The notes below the pieces were generated by a model. That model saw only the letters and a list, made by a program, of their open reading frames with translations. It was not told the DNA's origin and did not search any database. A program made the translations under genes and the position numbers. DNA of 64,000 nucleotides from the NCBI GenBank assembly GCA_946535435.1, contig CAMNDM010000005.1, forward strand, positions 68,782 through 132,781, read 5' to 3'. Of this stretch, positions 1 through 9,134 are shown one piece after another (within the stretch, counting starts at the first letter, position 1; the number at the start of each line of letters is the position of its first letter). Source of the DNA: Physcocola sp002396385. Lineage in GTDB: Bacteria > Bacteroidota > Bacteroidia > Bacteroidales > Paludibacteraceae.

Positions 1-732
1 ATTCTTTCGACTAGTGCAAAAGTCGACAACAAAAGTATTTCAAACAGAAAATGCTTTTTATGTGCAGAAAATAGACCTGTTGAACAATTAATGTTCGACA
101 TTGCTGGCCATTACTCCCTATTGGTCAATCCTTTTCCTATTCTTAACAACCACCTTACCATTGCAAACAAAAACCATTGCAAACAGAGCATTTTCAACAA
201 TATAGAGGATATGCTGTTAATTGCAGAATCTCTTCCCAGTTTCATCGTTTTCTATAATGGGCCGAAATGCGGAGCTTCTGCGCCAGACCACATGCATTTT
301 CAAGCGGTGGCCAAAGGACAAATGCCTTTTGAAAAAGAATTCTCTTTAAAAAACTGCATCACACTTTCTGACAATCGTGACGGATGCATAGGCATGGTTT
401 CCGACTTAGGACGTAAATGCCTTATTCTCCACAGTTCAAGAATAGATATGATGGTTTCCTTTTTCCGTCAGATGTACAACCAGTTGCCTCATGAGAATGG
501 GGATGAACCTTTAATGAACATTTTTGCCCGTTTTGAGAATGGTTCGTTCGACTTGTACATTTTCTGTCGGAAAGCACACCGTCCAACACAATATTTTTCA
601 ACTGAAGACCCTTGGATGGTAAGTCCGGGTGCTATCGACATGGGGGGAGTTTTAGTCCTTCCCCGAGAAGAAGATTTTAGAAGAATTAATAAAGAGATTA
701 TTGAAGATATATATAAACAGGTGAGTTTATAA
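1..732 (+). CDS. DUF4922 / HIT-like phosphorylase family protein (5' end outside window)
   Basis: The reading frame is open from the first base, so the start codon lies upstream; 243 residues are visible. Near the visible N-terminus is a C-x2-C pair in CFLCAENRP, followed by GHYSLLVNPFPILNNHLTI, and further on GASAPDHMHFQ. These resemble the zinc-binding and His-rich segments of the HIT/GalT superfamily, in particular the Bacteroidota DUF4922 group related to GDP-L-galactose phosphorylases. A nucleotidyl-transfer or phosphorylase reaction is inferred from the family only; the substrate is unknown. The gene ends 6 nt before the TPR gene and the two are probably co-transcribed. An internal ATG at 91 would give a shorter protein, but it would lose the Cys pair, so it is unlikely to be the true start. 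Confidence 0.7.
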   Translation: MLSTSAKVDNKSISNRKCFLCAENRPVEQLMFDIAGHYSLLVNPFPILNNHLTIANKNHCKQSIFNNIEDMLLIAESLPSFIVFYNGPKCGASAPDHMHFQAVAKGQMPFEKEFSLKNCITLSDNRDGCIGMVSDLGRKCLILHSSRIDMMVSFFRQMYNQLPHENGDEPLMNIFARFENGSFDLYIFCRKAHRPTQYFSTEDPWMVSPGAIDMGGVLVLPREEDFRRINKEIIEDIYKQVSL

Positions 733-738
733 AATACG

Positions 739-2931
739 ATGCCGATGAAAGACTCTGATATAAAGGAAATATACAGTTCCATAATTTGTTCTACCGTTTC
801 GAAAAACTTGGTGAACGCGTTCGGCTCTCTCAACGAGTTGTTGTCGTATACACGCAAGCCCGAATGGAATGACAAGAAAAAAGAACTTGAACAAAATTAC
901 ATGTACTTATTGCAATACGCTATTGAAGGCGTCAACGACCCAGAAAGAGAACGTGTATATAACAAAATCAGACTTTCTTTACTATCTATTGCCGATCTGG
1001 CTTATAATGCTGTAATGACCAGTTCTTCGAACGACTATCCTTATGTACAAAAAAGAGCTATCTCTAAAATTCCTTTTCCCGATAACGAGGAAATAAACGT
1101 TATATTGTCTAAAAAAAATGGCGATTCTATTAACGAATTGCTAAACGACAGCAACATTGCCCACGATGTAATAATTGACACCCAAAAAGACGACCTTTTC
1201 GCTCTTGTTTTCCAAAGACTTTGGCTTAAAGCAATTTACTCTGAAAGAGAATGTACCCTTATCGATAACATCATCTACAGCGATGAAACTTTAGAGGAAG
1301 ATAAATGTATGACGGTTTCGGCCATTATGCTAAGCCTCATGTTGCAATTTGATGAAAAGAAATTCGACACGCTGATCACAATCTGTCAAGCAACAAACGG
1401 ACAAATACAAGACAGGGCTCTGATTGGCCTGCTAGTGAACTGCAGCATCTACGCAGAAAGACTGGCTCTTTATCCGTCTATTAATCAGAAAATAATTGGA
1501 ATTACGGCCAAGCCATGGTTTAAAGATAAATTCATCTCATGTATTATTCTTTTTATTAACGGATTAGATACAGAGAAAATTAGCAAAGAAATTTCAGAAG
1601 GATTAATTAACGATATCATCAAACAATCTGACAAATTTGACATTAGTAGCCTACTTAACAAAAACAATTCATTCTCAGAGAACCCTGATTGGGAAGATAT
1701 TTCCGAAAAATGGAATTTTTCTGACAAAATAGAACGCTTCGCAGACCTACAAAGGAATGGCGCGGATGTTTTTCTAAGCACTTTCGCTTCTATGAAGAAC
1801 CATCCGTTTTTTAGCCAGATATGTAACTGGTTTCGCCCTTACAACACTTCAAATTCATGGGTTAAACGTGAGTTTAAAGGGAAAAGTTACAATCTGTTCA
1901 AACTAATTTCAATTAATCCTGCTGTCTGCGATTCCGACCGCTACTCAATGCTCTTCAGCCTTACCTCTGTTCCCGAAGAATATATCAAAAAATTAGAGAA
2001 TGGTCTTTCTATGCAAGATGTAAATATTAAAAACTTCTTGCAAGATAATTCGTTATTCAACTCTTCTGAATTCGAAAAACTAGCCTTACAACTACATTGG
2101 CAGGATTTGTACCGATTCTTTAAATTACACCCGTATCACTACTCTTTTTCTGATCCTTACTTAAATGGAATCAATTTCACAGAAACCGCTTTTATGAATG
2201 GGTTAGACTGCAAATCCTTATGCATTATTGCCGATGCCTATCTAAAAAAGAAATTCTACTCCGAAGCTGTCAAATTACTAAAATGCGCAGAACATAAAGA
2301 TAGCGATGATTTAAGCATCCTTCAAAAGTTGGGCTTTTGCTATCAGAAATTAAACAACTTTGCCGAAGCCATTATTTATTACAAAAAAGCTGACATTCTC
2401 TCAACTAAAAACGATTGGCTTGACAAAATGCTGGCTTTCTGCTATATGAAAAACAATAATTATGATGATGCTTTGATGATATATCGGAGAATCTCAGATC
2501 GTAATCCCGACAATATGAATGCTGTTGCTAACATTGCCAACTGCCTGATTGGATTAAATAAATATAGCGAAGCGCTTCCTTTATTATTCAAGGTTGAATT
2601 CCTTGCACCGAACACTAAAGTTTATCGCTCTATTGCTTGGTGTGCCTTCATTGTTGGTAAATTCGACCAAGCTGAAAATTATATTGATAAAATCGAGACT
2701 AAAGACAAAACAGTACAAGATTGGATTACTTTAGGTCATATAAAATGGTGTAAAAACAACAAGGAGGAAGCCGTTAGATTCTATACAAAAGCAGCAGAGT
2801 TAGAAAATGACAAGAGAACCTTAATCGGCCTTATTCAAAACGACATTAATCTACTCGTCAAAAATGGGGTCGAGGAAAATGATGTTCCATTTGTTATGGA
2901 CCGGATTAGATATAGCATAGGATTTGTTTAA
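739..2931 (+). CDS. tetratricopeptide-repeat (TPR) protein
   Basis: This 730-residue protein has no signal peptide and is mainly helical. The C-terminal third (about residues 495-690) contains several 34-residue TPR-like units, for example LQKLGFCYQKLNNFAEAIIY, then AFCYMKNNNYDDALMIYRRI and IANCLIGLNKYSEALPLLF. The N-terminal two thirds show no motif I recognise. TPRs are protein-binding scaffolds, so a role in assembling or regulating a complex is likely, but the partner is unknown. The gene begins 6 nt after the DUF4922-like gene, which suggests a shared job. It is followed by about 110 nt holding the rsmA promoter. Confidence 0.75.
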   Translation: MPMKDSDIKEIYSSIICSTVSKNLVNAFGSLNELLSYTRKPEWNDKKKELEQNYMYLLQYAIEGVNDPERERVYNKIRLSLLSIADLAYNAVMTSSSNDYPYVQKRAISKIPFPDNEEINVILSKKNGDSINELLNDSNIAHDVIIDTQKDDLFALVFQRLWLKAIYSERECTLIDNIIYSDETLEEDKCMTVSAIMLSLMLQFDEKKFDTLITICQATNGQIQDRALIGLLVNCSIYAERLALYPSINQKIIGITAKPWFKDKFISCIILFINGLDTEKISKEISEGLINDIIKQSDKFDISSLLNKNNSFSENPDWEDISEKWNFSDKIERFADLQRNGADVFLSTFASMKNHPFFSQICNWFRPYNTSNSWVKREFKGKSYNLFKLISINPAVCDSDRYSMLFSLTSVPEEYIKKLENGLSMQDVNIKNFLQDNSLFNSSEFEKLALQLHWQDLYRFFKLHPYHYSFSDPYLNGINFTETAFMNGLDCKSLCIIADAYLKKKFYSEAVKLLKCAEHKDSDDLSILQKLGFCYQKLNNFAEAIIYYKKADILSTKNDWLDKMLAFCYMKNNNYDDALMIYRRISDRNPDNMNAVANIANCLIGLNKYSEALPLLFKVEFLAPNTKVYRSIAWCAFIVGKFDQAENYIDKIETKDKTVQDWITLGHIKWCKNNKEEAVRFYTKAAELENDKRTLIGLIQNDINLLVKNGVEENDVPFVMDRIRYSIGFV

Positions 2932-2974
2932 GAATACGCATAGGCTTTTAGTTGCTTTTTTGGTCATTATAGAC

Positions 2975-2982
2975 TAACTTTG
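2975..2982 (+). promoter_or_regulatory. -7 promoter box of rsmA (TAACTTTG)
   Basis: TAACTTTG matches the Bacteroidota -7 consensus TAnnTTTG. A weak -33 element (GTTG, 2951-2954) lies 20 nt upstream. It precedes rsmA by about 60 nt. Confidence 0.5.
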
Positions 2983-3041
2983 CAAAAGCAAGAGATTATA
3001 CTTGTAATTTTAGTATTGTTTAAGATTAATTCATATGGAAG

Positions 3042-3827
3042 ATGGAAGTTACGCCCAAAAAGTATTTAGGGCAACATTTTCTAAAAGATTTAAATATTGC
3101 CCAGCAAATCGCTGATAGTCTGCAAATTGACAAACCAACAAAGGTATTAGAGGTTGGACCAGGAATGGGTGTATTAACCCAATTTTTATTGCAGAATAAA
3201 AATATAGATCTTAAAGTAATCGAAATAGACAAAGAATCAGTTGATTATCTTTTAGTCCATTTTCCACAACTACAAAACAGAATTATTTCTGGCGATTTTC
3301 TCCGGATTAACCTATCAGAACTATATCCAGGAAATTTCTGTGTTATTGGTAATTTTCCTTACAACATTTCTTCTCAAATCTTCTTCAAAGTCCTCGACCA
3401 CAAGGACCAGATTCCTTGTTGTGCAGGTATGATTCAGAAAGAAGTTGCTGAAAGGATTGCTGCTAAACCAGGTTGCAAGGCTTATGGAATTTTAAGCGTT
3501 TTGCTACAGGCCTACTATAACATTGAATACCTTTTCACTGTTCATGAACATGTATTTGCCCCACCCCCGAAAGTTAAATCTGCGGTAATCCGGCTCAAAA
3601 GAAACGATGTCAAGAATTTAGACTGTGATGAGATTCTTTTCAAACAAATAGTAAAAACAGCTTTCAACCAACGTAGAAAAATGATGAGAAATTCTTTACA
3701 AATTCTTGTTGGTAAAGATTGTAAAATACTGGAAAACCCTGTATTCACTAAAAGGCCGGAACAATTAAGCGTTAAAGAGTTTGTTGACATTACAAATCTC
3801 ATTAAGAATGCCAACGGCCTAGTTTAA
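3042..3827 (+). CDS. rsmA: 16S rRNA (adenine1518-N6/adenine1519-N6)-dimethyltransferase RsmA
   Basis: 261 residues, the usual KsgA/RsmA size. The enzyme dimethylates two adjacent adenines in the 3' hairpin of 16S rRNA during 30S maturation, using S-adenosylmethionine. The N-terminal KKYLGQHFLKD segment, the SAM-binding motif LEVGPGMGVLT and the catalytic motif IGNFPYNISSQIF are all present and intact. The C-terminal helical domain has the expected RRKMMRNSL. A promoter box lies about 60 nt upstream. The stop codon overlaps the start of the downstream CorA-type gene by one base (TAATG), so the two are translationally linked. Confidence 0.95.
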   Translation: MEVTPKKYLGQHFLKDLNIAQQIADSLQIDKPTKVLEVGPGMGVLTQFLLQNKNIDLKVIEIDKESVDYLLVHFPQLQNRIISGDFLRINLSELYPGNFCVIGNFPYNISSQIFFKVLDHKDQIPCCAGMIQKEVAERIAAKPGCKAYGILSVLLQAYYNIEYLFTVHEHVFAPPPKVKSAVIRLKRNDVKNLDCDEILFKQIVKTAFNQRRKMMRNSLQILVGKDCKILENPVFTKRPEQLSVKEFVDITNLIKNANGLV

Positions 3828-4864
3828 TGGTCTTTTCTTACAACAAAAGAAAAAACGACATGAAAGAAATAGAATCTAACGATGCCATATCAAGAACTGT
3901 TGACCTTTTAGATAATACACCGGAAGTCAAATTGTTCTATCTTGAAAATCAGAAACTCAAACTGTCGAAGGATATAAAAATTATTAAGGAAATTCCTTTG
4001 ACTAATTTTATATGGATTGACTTGAAAAACGTTGACCCGAAAACTGAGTCTGAACTAGAAGATTTTATGAAAATCTACATTCAAGAAGAAGATGAATTAG
4101 AAGAAATCGAGTTGTCGTCTCGTTTCATTGAAACAGAAGACACTCTGGTGGCTAACTCGAACTTCCTTAAAGACTCAATGGAGAACGAGGCAGTCTCTTT
4201 CATTCTGAAAAATGGCATTCTAGTTTCCGTTCGTGACTCTAAGTTAAGGTCCTTCGATGAGACAATTAAAAAGATTTTTGCTAGCCCCAAAAATTTTCCA
4301 ACTGGTTTTCACATTTTCGTGGCCCTTCTTGAAACACGTGTCGAATACGACGCTGACATGATTGAGGACGCAAACGCTGAAATTACGCAACTTTCTCAAA
4401 CTCTTACTGTAACAGAAGATATTGACGAGGATATTCTTTTACAGATCAAGAACCTGCAAGAAAAAGTTATGCACCTTCGGGAAAACACCATCGACAAACA
4501 ACGTGTGGTTTCAAATGTGCTTAGAAGTGAACTTACACCTAAGGAGCTAAGAAACAGACTCGGTATGGTTATTAAAGACATCAACTCTCTTATTGAGCAC
4601 ACGAAATTTGGTTTCGACCGACTTGACTATCTGCAAGATACGTTCTTGGGTTTGGTTAATATCGAACAGAACAAGATTATTAAAATTTTCACTGTTGTCA
4701 GTGTCATATTCCTTCCTCCTACCCTCATTGCTAGTATTTATGGTATGAACTTCAAATTTATGCCTGAATTGGAATGGGAATTCGGATATCTTTTCGCTAT
4801 TGTATTGATGTTATTTGTCACAGGAGCCATCCTCCTGTTTTTCAAAAGAAAGAACTGGATTTAA
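3827..4864 (+). CDS. CorA-family magnesium/divalent cation transporter
   Basis: 345 residues. The long N-terminal part is acidic and helical, as expected for the cytosolic funnel of CorA channels. The C-terminus has two membrane helices, with the signature YGMNF at the end of the first and a basic tail (FFKRKNWI). The GMN motif forms the selectivity filter of the pentamer. The family imports Mg2+ and sometimes Co2+ or Ni2+. I chose the ATG that overlaps the rsmA stop; an in-frame ATG at 3860 (MKEIESND) is an equally reasonable start. Confidence 0.9.
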   Translation: MVFSYNKRKNDMKEIESNDAISRTVDLLDNTPEVKLFYLENQKLKLSKDIKIIKEIPLTNFIWIDLKNVDPKTESELEDFMKIYIQEEDELEEIELSSRFIETEDTLVANSNFLKDSMENEAVSFILKNGILVSVRDSKLRSFDETIKKIFASPKNFPTGFHIFVALLETRVEYDADMIEDANAEITQLSQTLTVTEDIDEDILLQIKNLQEKVMHLRENTIDKQRVVSNVLRSELTPKELRNRLGMVIKDINSLIEHTKFGFDRLDYLQDTFLGLVNIEQNKIIKIFTVVSVIFLPPTLIASIYGMNFKFMPELEWEFGYLFAIVLMLFVTGAILLFFKRKNWI

Positions 4865-4865
4865 A

Positions 4866-5840
4866 ATGAATACACTACAGGCTATTAGTTCTTTTCTATC
4901 AAAAAAGACGTCATTCTTTATTATTATAATTGCGGTTTTCACCTATTTCTTTCGCGATACGTTTTCGTGGGTAAGAAACGATGTTCAAACTGTAATATTA
5001 GGGCTTATCATGCTCACCATGGGTATGTCTCTAACAAAAAAGGATTTTGAAAACCTGATGGCATCTCCAAAACACATTTTGCTAGGCACTTTCGCTCAGT
5101 TTACGGTTATGCCCTTTATTGCCTTCGGACTGACTCACCTGCTCAATTTACCTCTGGCCATTGGTCTTGGTTTATTGTTAGTAGGTTGCTGTCCTGGTGG
5201 CGTTTCTAGCAACATTATGTCATATCTCTGCAAAGGAGACATTGCCTTTTCGGTTGGCATGACTACTGTAAACACGCTTTTGGCTCCGGTTGTTACTCCA
5301 ATGCTACTGCTGTGGCTAACAGGTGAGGATGTTGACATTGACGCTATCGGAATGTTCAAAAATATACTTATAGTTACCCTTATCCCTGTCACTATAGGTT
5401 ATATTATCAATTCCTTTCTTTCCGACAAAAAACAATACAAAGAGATTCAAAAAATCATGCCTGGCCTTTCGGTCATATGTCTGGCCTGTATTGTAGGTGG
5501 TGTTGTATCTCAATGCGGCGACGCTTTTGTAAAATCGGGCATCCTTATCTTTATCGCCATCCTTTTACACAACTCTTTTGGCTATTTGTTAGGCTACGGC
5601 ATTGGAAGCCTGGTGAAATTCAACACTGCAAAAAAAAGAACTATTTCTATTGAAGTGGGCATGCAAAACGCGGGATTGGCAACAAATCTTGCTTCCAATC
5701 ATTTCAATTCGTACCCTGAAGCTGCTGTCGTTTCTGCAATCTGCTGCGTATGGCACTCTATCAGCGGTACAATTCTAGCAAATCTGTTCATCTTTGTTGA
5801 AAACAGAAGAAAATCTTCATTAGTTAAATTTCGACCATGA
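4866..5840 (+). CDS. bile acid:sodium symporter (BASS) family transporter
   Basis: 324 residues, very hydrophobic, with about nine or ten membrane helices. It carries the family-typical GLIMLTMGMSLTKKDF near helix 2 and the glycine-rich GCCPGGVSSNIMSYLCKGD. The latter matches the Na+-site region of the bacterial SBF/ASBT fold. Members move organic anions with Na+; the substrate is not predictable here and bile acids should not be assumed. The start at 4866 follows the CorA stop by 2 nt. The gene overlaps the downstream methyltransferase by ATGA (4 nt), indicating one operon. Confidence 0.88.
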   Translation: MNTLQAISSFLSKKTSFFIIIIAVFTYFFRDTFSWVRNDVQTVILGLIMLTMGMSLTKKDFENLMASPKHILLGTFAQFTVMPFIAFGLTHLLNLPLAIGLGLLLVGCCPGGVSSNIMSYLCKGDIAFSVGMTTVNTLLAPVVTPMLLLWLTGEDVDIDAIGMFKNILIVTLIPVTIGYIINSFLSDKKQYKEIQKIMPGLSVICLACIVGGVVSQCGDAFVKSGILIFIAILLHNSFGYLLGYGIGSLVKFNTAKKRTISIEVGMQNAGLATNLASNHFNSYPEAAVVSAICCVWHSISGTILANLFIFVENRRKSSLVKFRP

Positions 5841-7033
5841 CAAAATACATTAAAGTTACTCTTAAACCAAAAAAAGACGAATCATTACTCCGTTTTCATC
5901 CTTGGGTATTCTCAGGAGCCATTGCTTCTATGGACCGACAACCTCAAGAAGGAGAAATTGTTGAAGTCTATAACAATAACAATCAGTATTGCGGAACAGG
6001 TCACTTCCAACTTGGTTCTATTGCAATCAGGATTTTTTCTTTTTCCAAAGTTGAACCGGACTTGAATTTTTGGACTGAAAAAATCAGGAATGCCTACAAA
6101 ACACGTTTAGCCATTGGATTGGCTGAAAATAGCAATACAAACTGTTATAGGCTTATACACGGCGAGGGCGACTCAATGCCAGGGCTTGTCATCGACATTT
6201 ACGACAAAACCGCAGTCATTCAAGCACACTCTATTGGTATGCACCTTATTCACAAAGAACTGGGTGACGCCCTAAAGACCGTGATGGCAGACAATCTGCA
6301 AAACATCTTCTATAAATCTTCTTCTACATTACCACCATACTACGTGCAACAAGAAGAAATTGAAGACTATTACCTCATGGGAAAAGACGATGGGCAGTAC
6401 ATCGCTAAAGAAAACGGATTACAGTTTCATGCCGATTGGATTAAAGGGCAAAAAACGGGCTTTTTCATTGACCAACGAGAAAATAGGGCGATGCTGGAGC
6501 ATTACTCAAAAGACCGTACGGTTCTCAACATGTTCTGCTATACAGGCGGTTTCTCTTTATACGCCATGAGGGGAGGCGCCAAACTTGTTCATTCTGTTGA
6601 CAGCTCCGCTAAAGCTATCGAGCTGACCAAACAAAATGTGAATTTGAACTTTAAAGACGACATTCGACACGAAGCCTACGCCGAAGACGCCTTTAAATTC
6701 TTAAATGAGATGCCTTCGCAATACGACCTTATTATACTTGACCCTCCGGCCTTTGCAAAACACCGAGATGCAATCAGGCATGCGCTTCAGGGTTACAAAA
6801 AACTAAATGCAAAAGCTTTCGAAAAAATAAAACCAGGTGGTATCTTATTCACATTTTCATGCTCTCAAGCTATAAGCAAAGAACAATTCCGTCTTGCTGT
6901 TTTTAGTGCAGCTGCAATGAGTAAACGAAATGTCAGAATACTACACCAACTTACCCAACCTGCCGACCACCCTATCGGTATTTACCACCCAGAAGGTGAA
7001 TACCTGAAAGGTCTCGTTTTATATGTTGAATAA
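5837..7033 (+). CDS. class I rRNA methyltransferase, RlmI/RlmL-K type (23S rRNA m5C)
   Basis: 398 residues. An N-terminal PUA domain (about residues 1-75; RFHPWVFSGAI) is followed by a Rossmann SAM-dependent methyltransferase domain with VLNMFCYTGGFSLYA (motif I) and the catalytic-loop motif LDPPAF. FTFSCSQ matches the Cys-containing motif of the RlmI family, which makes 5-methylcytosine in 23S rRNA (C1962 in E. coli). The target in this organism is inferred. It starts inside the stop codon of the preceding symporter gene. Confidence 0.88.
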   Translation: MTKYIKVTLKPKKDESLLRFHPWVFSGAIASMDRQPQEGEIVEVYNNNNQYCGTGHFQLGSIAIRIFSFSKVEPDLNFWTEKIRNAYKTRLAIGLAENSNTNCYRLIHGEGDSMPGLVIDIYDKTAVIQAHSIGMHLIHKELGDALKTVMADNLQNIFYKSSSTLPPYYVQQEEIEDYYLMGKDDGQYIAKENGLQFHADWIKGQKTGFFIDQRENRAMLEHYSKDRTVLNMFCYTGGFSLYAMRGGAKLVHSVDSSAKAIELTKQNVNLNFKDDIRHEAYAEDAFKFLNEMPSQYDLIILDPPAFAKHRDAIRHALQGYKKLNAKAFEKIKPGGILFTFSCSQAISKEQFRLAVFSAAAMSKRNVRILHQLTQPADHPIGIYHPEGEYLKGLVLYVE

Positions 7034-7053
7034 ATAACTTAGTTGATTAGCAC

Positions 7054-8343
7054 ATGTACACTACCCTTTTTTGGATAATTATAGTTCTTCTTTTAGCCGA
7101 ATTCTTTTTAAATTGTTATCTCGACAAAAAGAACAGGGAAGCTGCTAGCTGGCCGATTCCCGACGAGTTGAAGAACGTTTACGACAACGAAAAATACGAA
7201 AAGCAACAGAAATACTTTATTGAGAACAATAAGTTTGCCTCTATTTTAAGCACTTTCAGTCTGACTGTGATGCTTCTCATGTTCTTCCTATTCGGATTTG
7301 GTTTTGTTGACCAAATAGCTCGTAGTATTACTAATTTTGATAGTGCTAGCAACTGGTCCTATATTCTGACCGGATTAGTTTTCTTCGCCATTTTATATTA
7401 TGCCGATTCATTAATTACATTACCTTTTAGTATTTACGATACGTTCAGCATCGAACAGAGATATGGTTTCAACAAAACGACCCCTTTATTATACTTTAAA
7501 GACACTGTCATCAGTTGGATCATGTATGCTGTTATTGGGGGTATCTTGCTTGGGTTACTAATGTTTATCTACCAAAAGACGGGGTCTTTCTTTTGGATTT
7601 TAGGTTGGGCATTGTTAACATTGTTTTCTTTGGGTGCAATGATGTTCTATTCTTCTCTAATTGTTCCTCTTTTTAACAAACAGACTCAACTTGAAGATGG
7701 TGAATTACGAGATGCCATTCAGGATTTTTGTCTTAAAGTCGGTTTCCAACTCGACAATCTCTATGTAATGGATAGTTCAAAACGCAGCACTAAAGCCAAT
7801 GCCTATTTTTCAGGATTAGGTAAAAAGAAACGTATTGTGCTATTTGACACGCTAATTACAACTTTGACAACTGAAGAAATTGTTGCTGTACTATCTCATG
7901 AAATTGGCCATTACAAAAGAAAGCATACAAGAAAAATGCTTTTCTTCCAAATTGCCTATTTCGGAATACTATTTTTCATAATGTCTCTTTTCTTGAAAAA
8001 CGACATGACTATTGCACAAACACTTTACGGCCTGGATGCGCAACATTTATACGAAATGAAGGGCATTACAGAAGGCACATTCTGGCTAAGTATCATCGTC
8101 TTTGGAATGATATTTTCTCCTATTTCAACTTTTGTCAGTGTTCTTATGCATACAGTTTCCAGAAAAAACGAATATGAGGCCGACCAATTTGCAAAAGACA
8201 ACGGACTGGCTGAACCATTAATATCCGCTTTAAAAAAGTTGTCTTCTTCTTCGCTTTCTAATCTAACACCTCATCCCTATTACATTTTTTTCCATTTCTC
8301 ACATCCAACCCTTCTGCAGAGAATAAAAGCGCTAAGAAAATAA
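7054..8343 (+). CDS. M48 family zinc metallopeptidase, CAAX prenyl protease 1 (Ste24)-like
   Basis: 429 residues with about seven membrane helices, as in Ste24/HtpX relatives. The zinc-binding HEIGH motif is at residues 282-286 in LSHEIGHYKRKH. The third ligand glutamate is probably in the later NEYEADQFA. The length and N-terminal transmembrane module match Ste24-type rather than shorter HtpX proteins. Bacterial members probably act in membrane-protein quality control, because prenylated substrates are absent; that is family knowledge. It is 20 nt downstream of the methyltransferase gene and ends just before a strong terminator, so it closes the rsmA-proximal operon. Confidence 0.92.
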   Translation: MYTTLFWIIIVLLLAEFFLNCYLDKKNREAASWPIPDELKNVYDNEKYEKQQKYFIENNKFASILSTFSLTVMLLMFFLFGFGFVDQIARSITNFDSASNWSYILTGLVFFAILYYADSLITLPFSIYDTFSIEQRYGFNKTTPLLYFKDTVISWIMYAVIGGILLGLLMFIYQKTGSFFWILGWALLTLFSLGAMMFYSSLIVPLFNKQTQLEDGELRDAIQDFCLKVGFQLDNLYVMDSSKRSTKANAYFSGLGKKKRIVLFDTLITTLTTEEIVAVLSHEIGHYKRKHTRKMLFFQIAYFGILFFIMSLFLKNDMTIAQTLYGLDAQHLYEMKGITEGTFWLSIIVFGMIFSPISTFVSVLMHTVSRKNEYEADQFAKDNGLAEPLISALKKLSSSSLSNLTPHPYYIFFHFSHPTLLQRIKALRK

Positions 8344-8349
8344 ATATAA

Positions 8350-8376
8350 AGCAGACTTTACAAGTCTGCTTTTTTT
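8350..8376 (+). terminator. rho-independent terminator after the M48 protease gene
   Basis: Hairpin AGCAGACTT-TAC-AAGTCTGCT followed by a run of seven T. The 9-bp stem is perfect. Confidence 0.9.
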
Positions 8377-8386
8377 ACAAATTAAG

Positions 8387-8394
8387 TACTTTTG
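8387..8394 (+). promoter_or_regulatory. -7 promoter box (TACTTTTG) for the HAD phosphatase gene
   Basis: A TAnnTTTG match 17 nt upstream of the ATG at 8412, directly after the preceding terminator. No clear TTTG -33 element is seen. Confidence 0.5.
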
Positions 8395-8411
8395 CATAAA
8401 GATTCTTTTAT

Positions 8412-9134
8412 ATGTTAGCAGAGAAAGATATACTAATCTTAAAACAATTAAACCTTAAAGCTTTTTTCTTCGATATGGATGGTGTCCTTTTTGACTCTAT
8501 GCCACATCATGCGAAAGCGTGGGTTTACGCCCTTAAGACTATCGGCATTGACTTCAACGAATACGAAGCGTACATGCGTGAAGGGATGACCGGCAGCGGT
8601 ACCATTAACGAGCTATATAATAAAACTTACGGACGCGATGCGACCAAGGAGGAATGTGACAAAATCTATAAGACGAAATCAATTTATTTCGACAGTTTGG
8701 GACATGCCCAGCCGATAAAAGACGTTGACAAGATTTTAAAGTTCGTAAAAGAAGCCAATTTAGACATTTATATTGTCACAGGTTCGGGACAAAAGAGTCT
8801 TTTAGACAAATTAAACCATAGTTTTCCGAATATATTTTCTTCCGAGAAAATGATTACAGCTTACGACGTCAAAAAAGGAAAACCTGATCCTGAGCCCTAC
8901 CTTATGGCTCTAAAGAAAGGCGGTTTCAAAAATAATGAGGCTATAGTAATCGAAAACGCACCACTAGGTGTTCAAGCAGGACATAATGCGGGCATTTTCA
9001 CGATTGCAGTAAACACTGGTATTTTGAAAGATGAAGAACTAACTTCAAGAGGGTGCGATTTGCTCTACCACAATATGAACGATTTTCTGCAAGATCTACC
9101 ATTCATTATTAAAAATTCACAAACGACAATATAA
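8412..9134 (+). CDS. HAD-family hydrolase, beta-phosphoglucomutase-like
   Basis: 240 residues. HAD motif I is FFFDMDGVLFDSMP with the two catalytic Asp residues (D21 and D23). It is followed by a helical cap domain, motif II IVTGSG, and motifs III/IV KGKPDPEPY and IENAPLGVQAG. The overall pattern is that of the PGM-like phosphatases and phosphomutases that act on small sugar phosphates. The exact substrate cannot be read from sequence. It has its own promoter and overlaps the next gene by one base (TAATG), implying coupled translation with the nucleoid-associated protein. Confidence 0.88.
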   Translation: MLAEKDILILKQLNLKAFFFDMDGVLFDSMPHHAKAWVYALKTIGIDFNEYEAYMREGMTGSGTINELYNKTYGRDATKEECDKIYKTKSIYFDSLGHAQPIKDVDKILKFVKEANLDIYIVTGSGQKSLLDKLNHSFPNIFSSEKMITAYDVKKGKPDPEPYLMALKKGGFKNNEAIVIENAPLGVQAGHNAGIFTIAVNTGILKDEELTSRGCDLLYHNMNDFLQDLPFIIKNSQTTI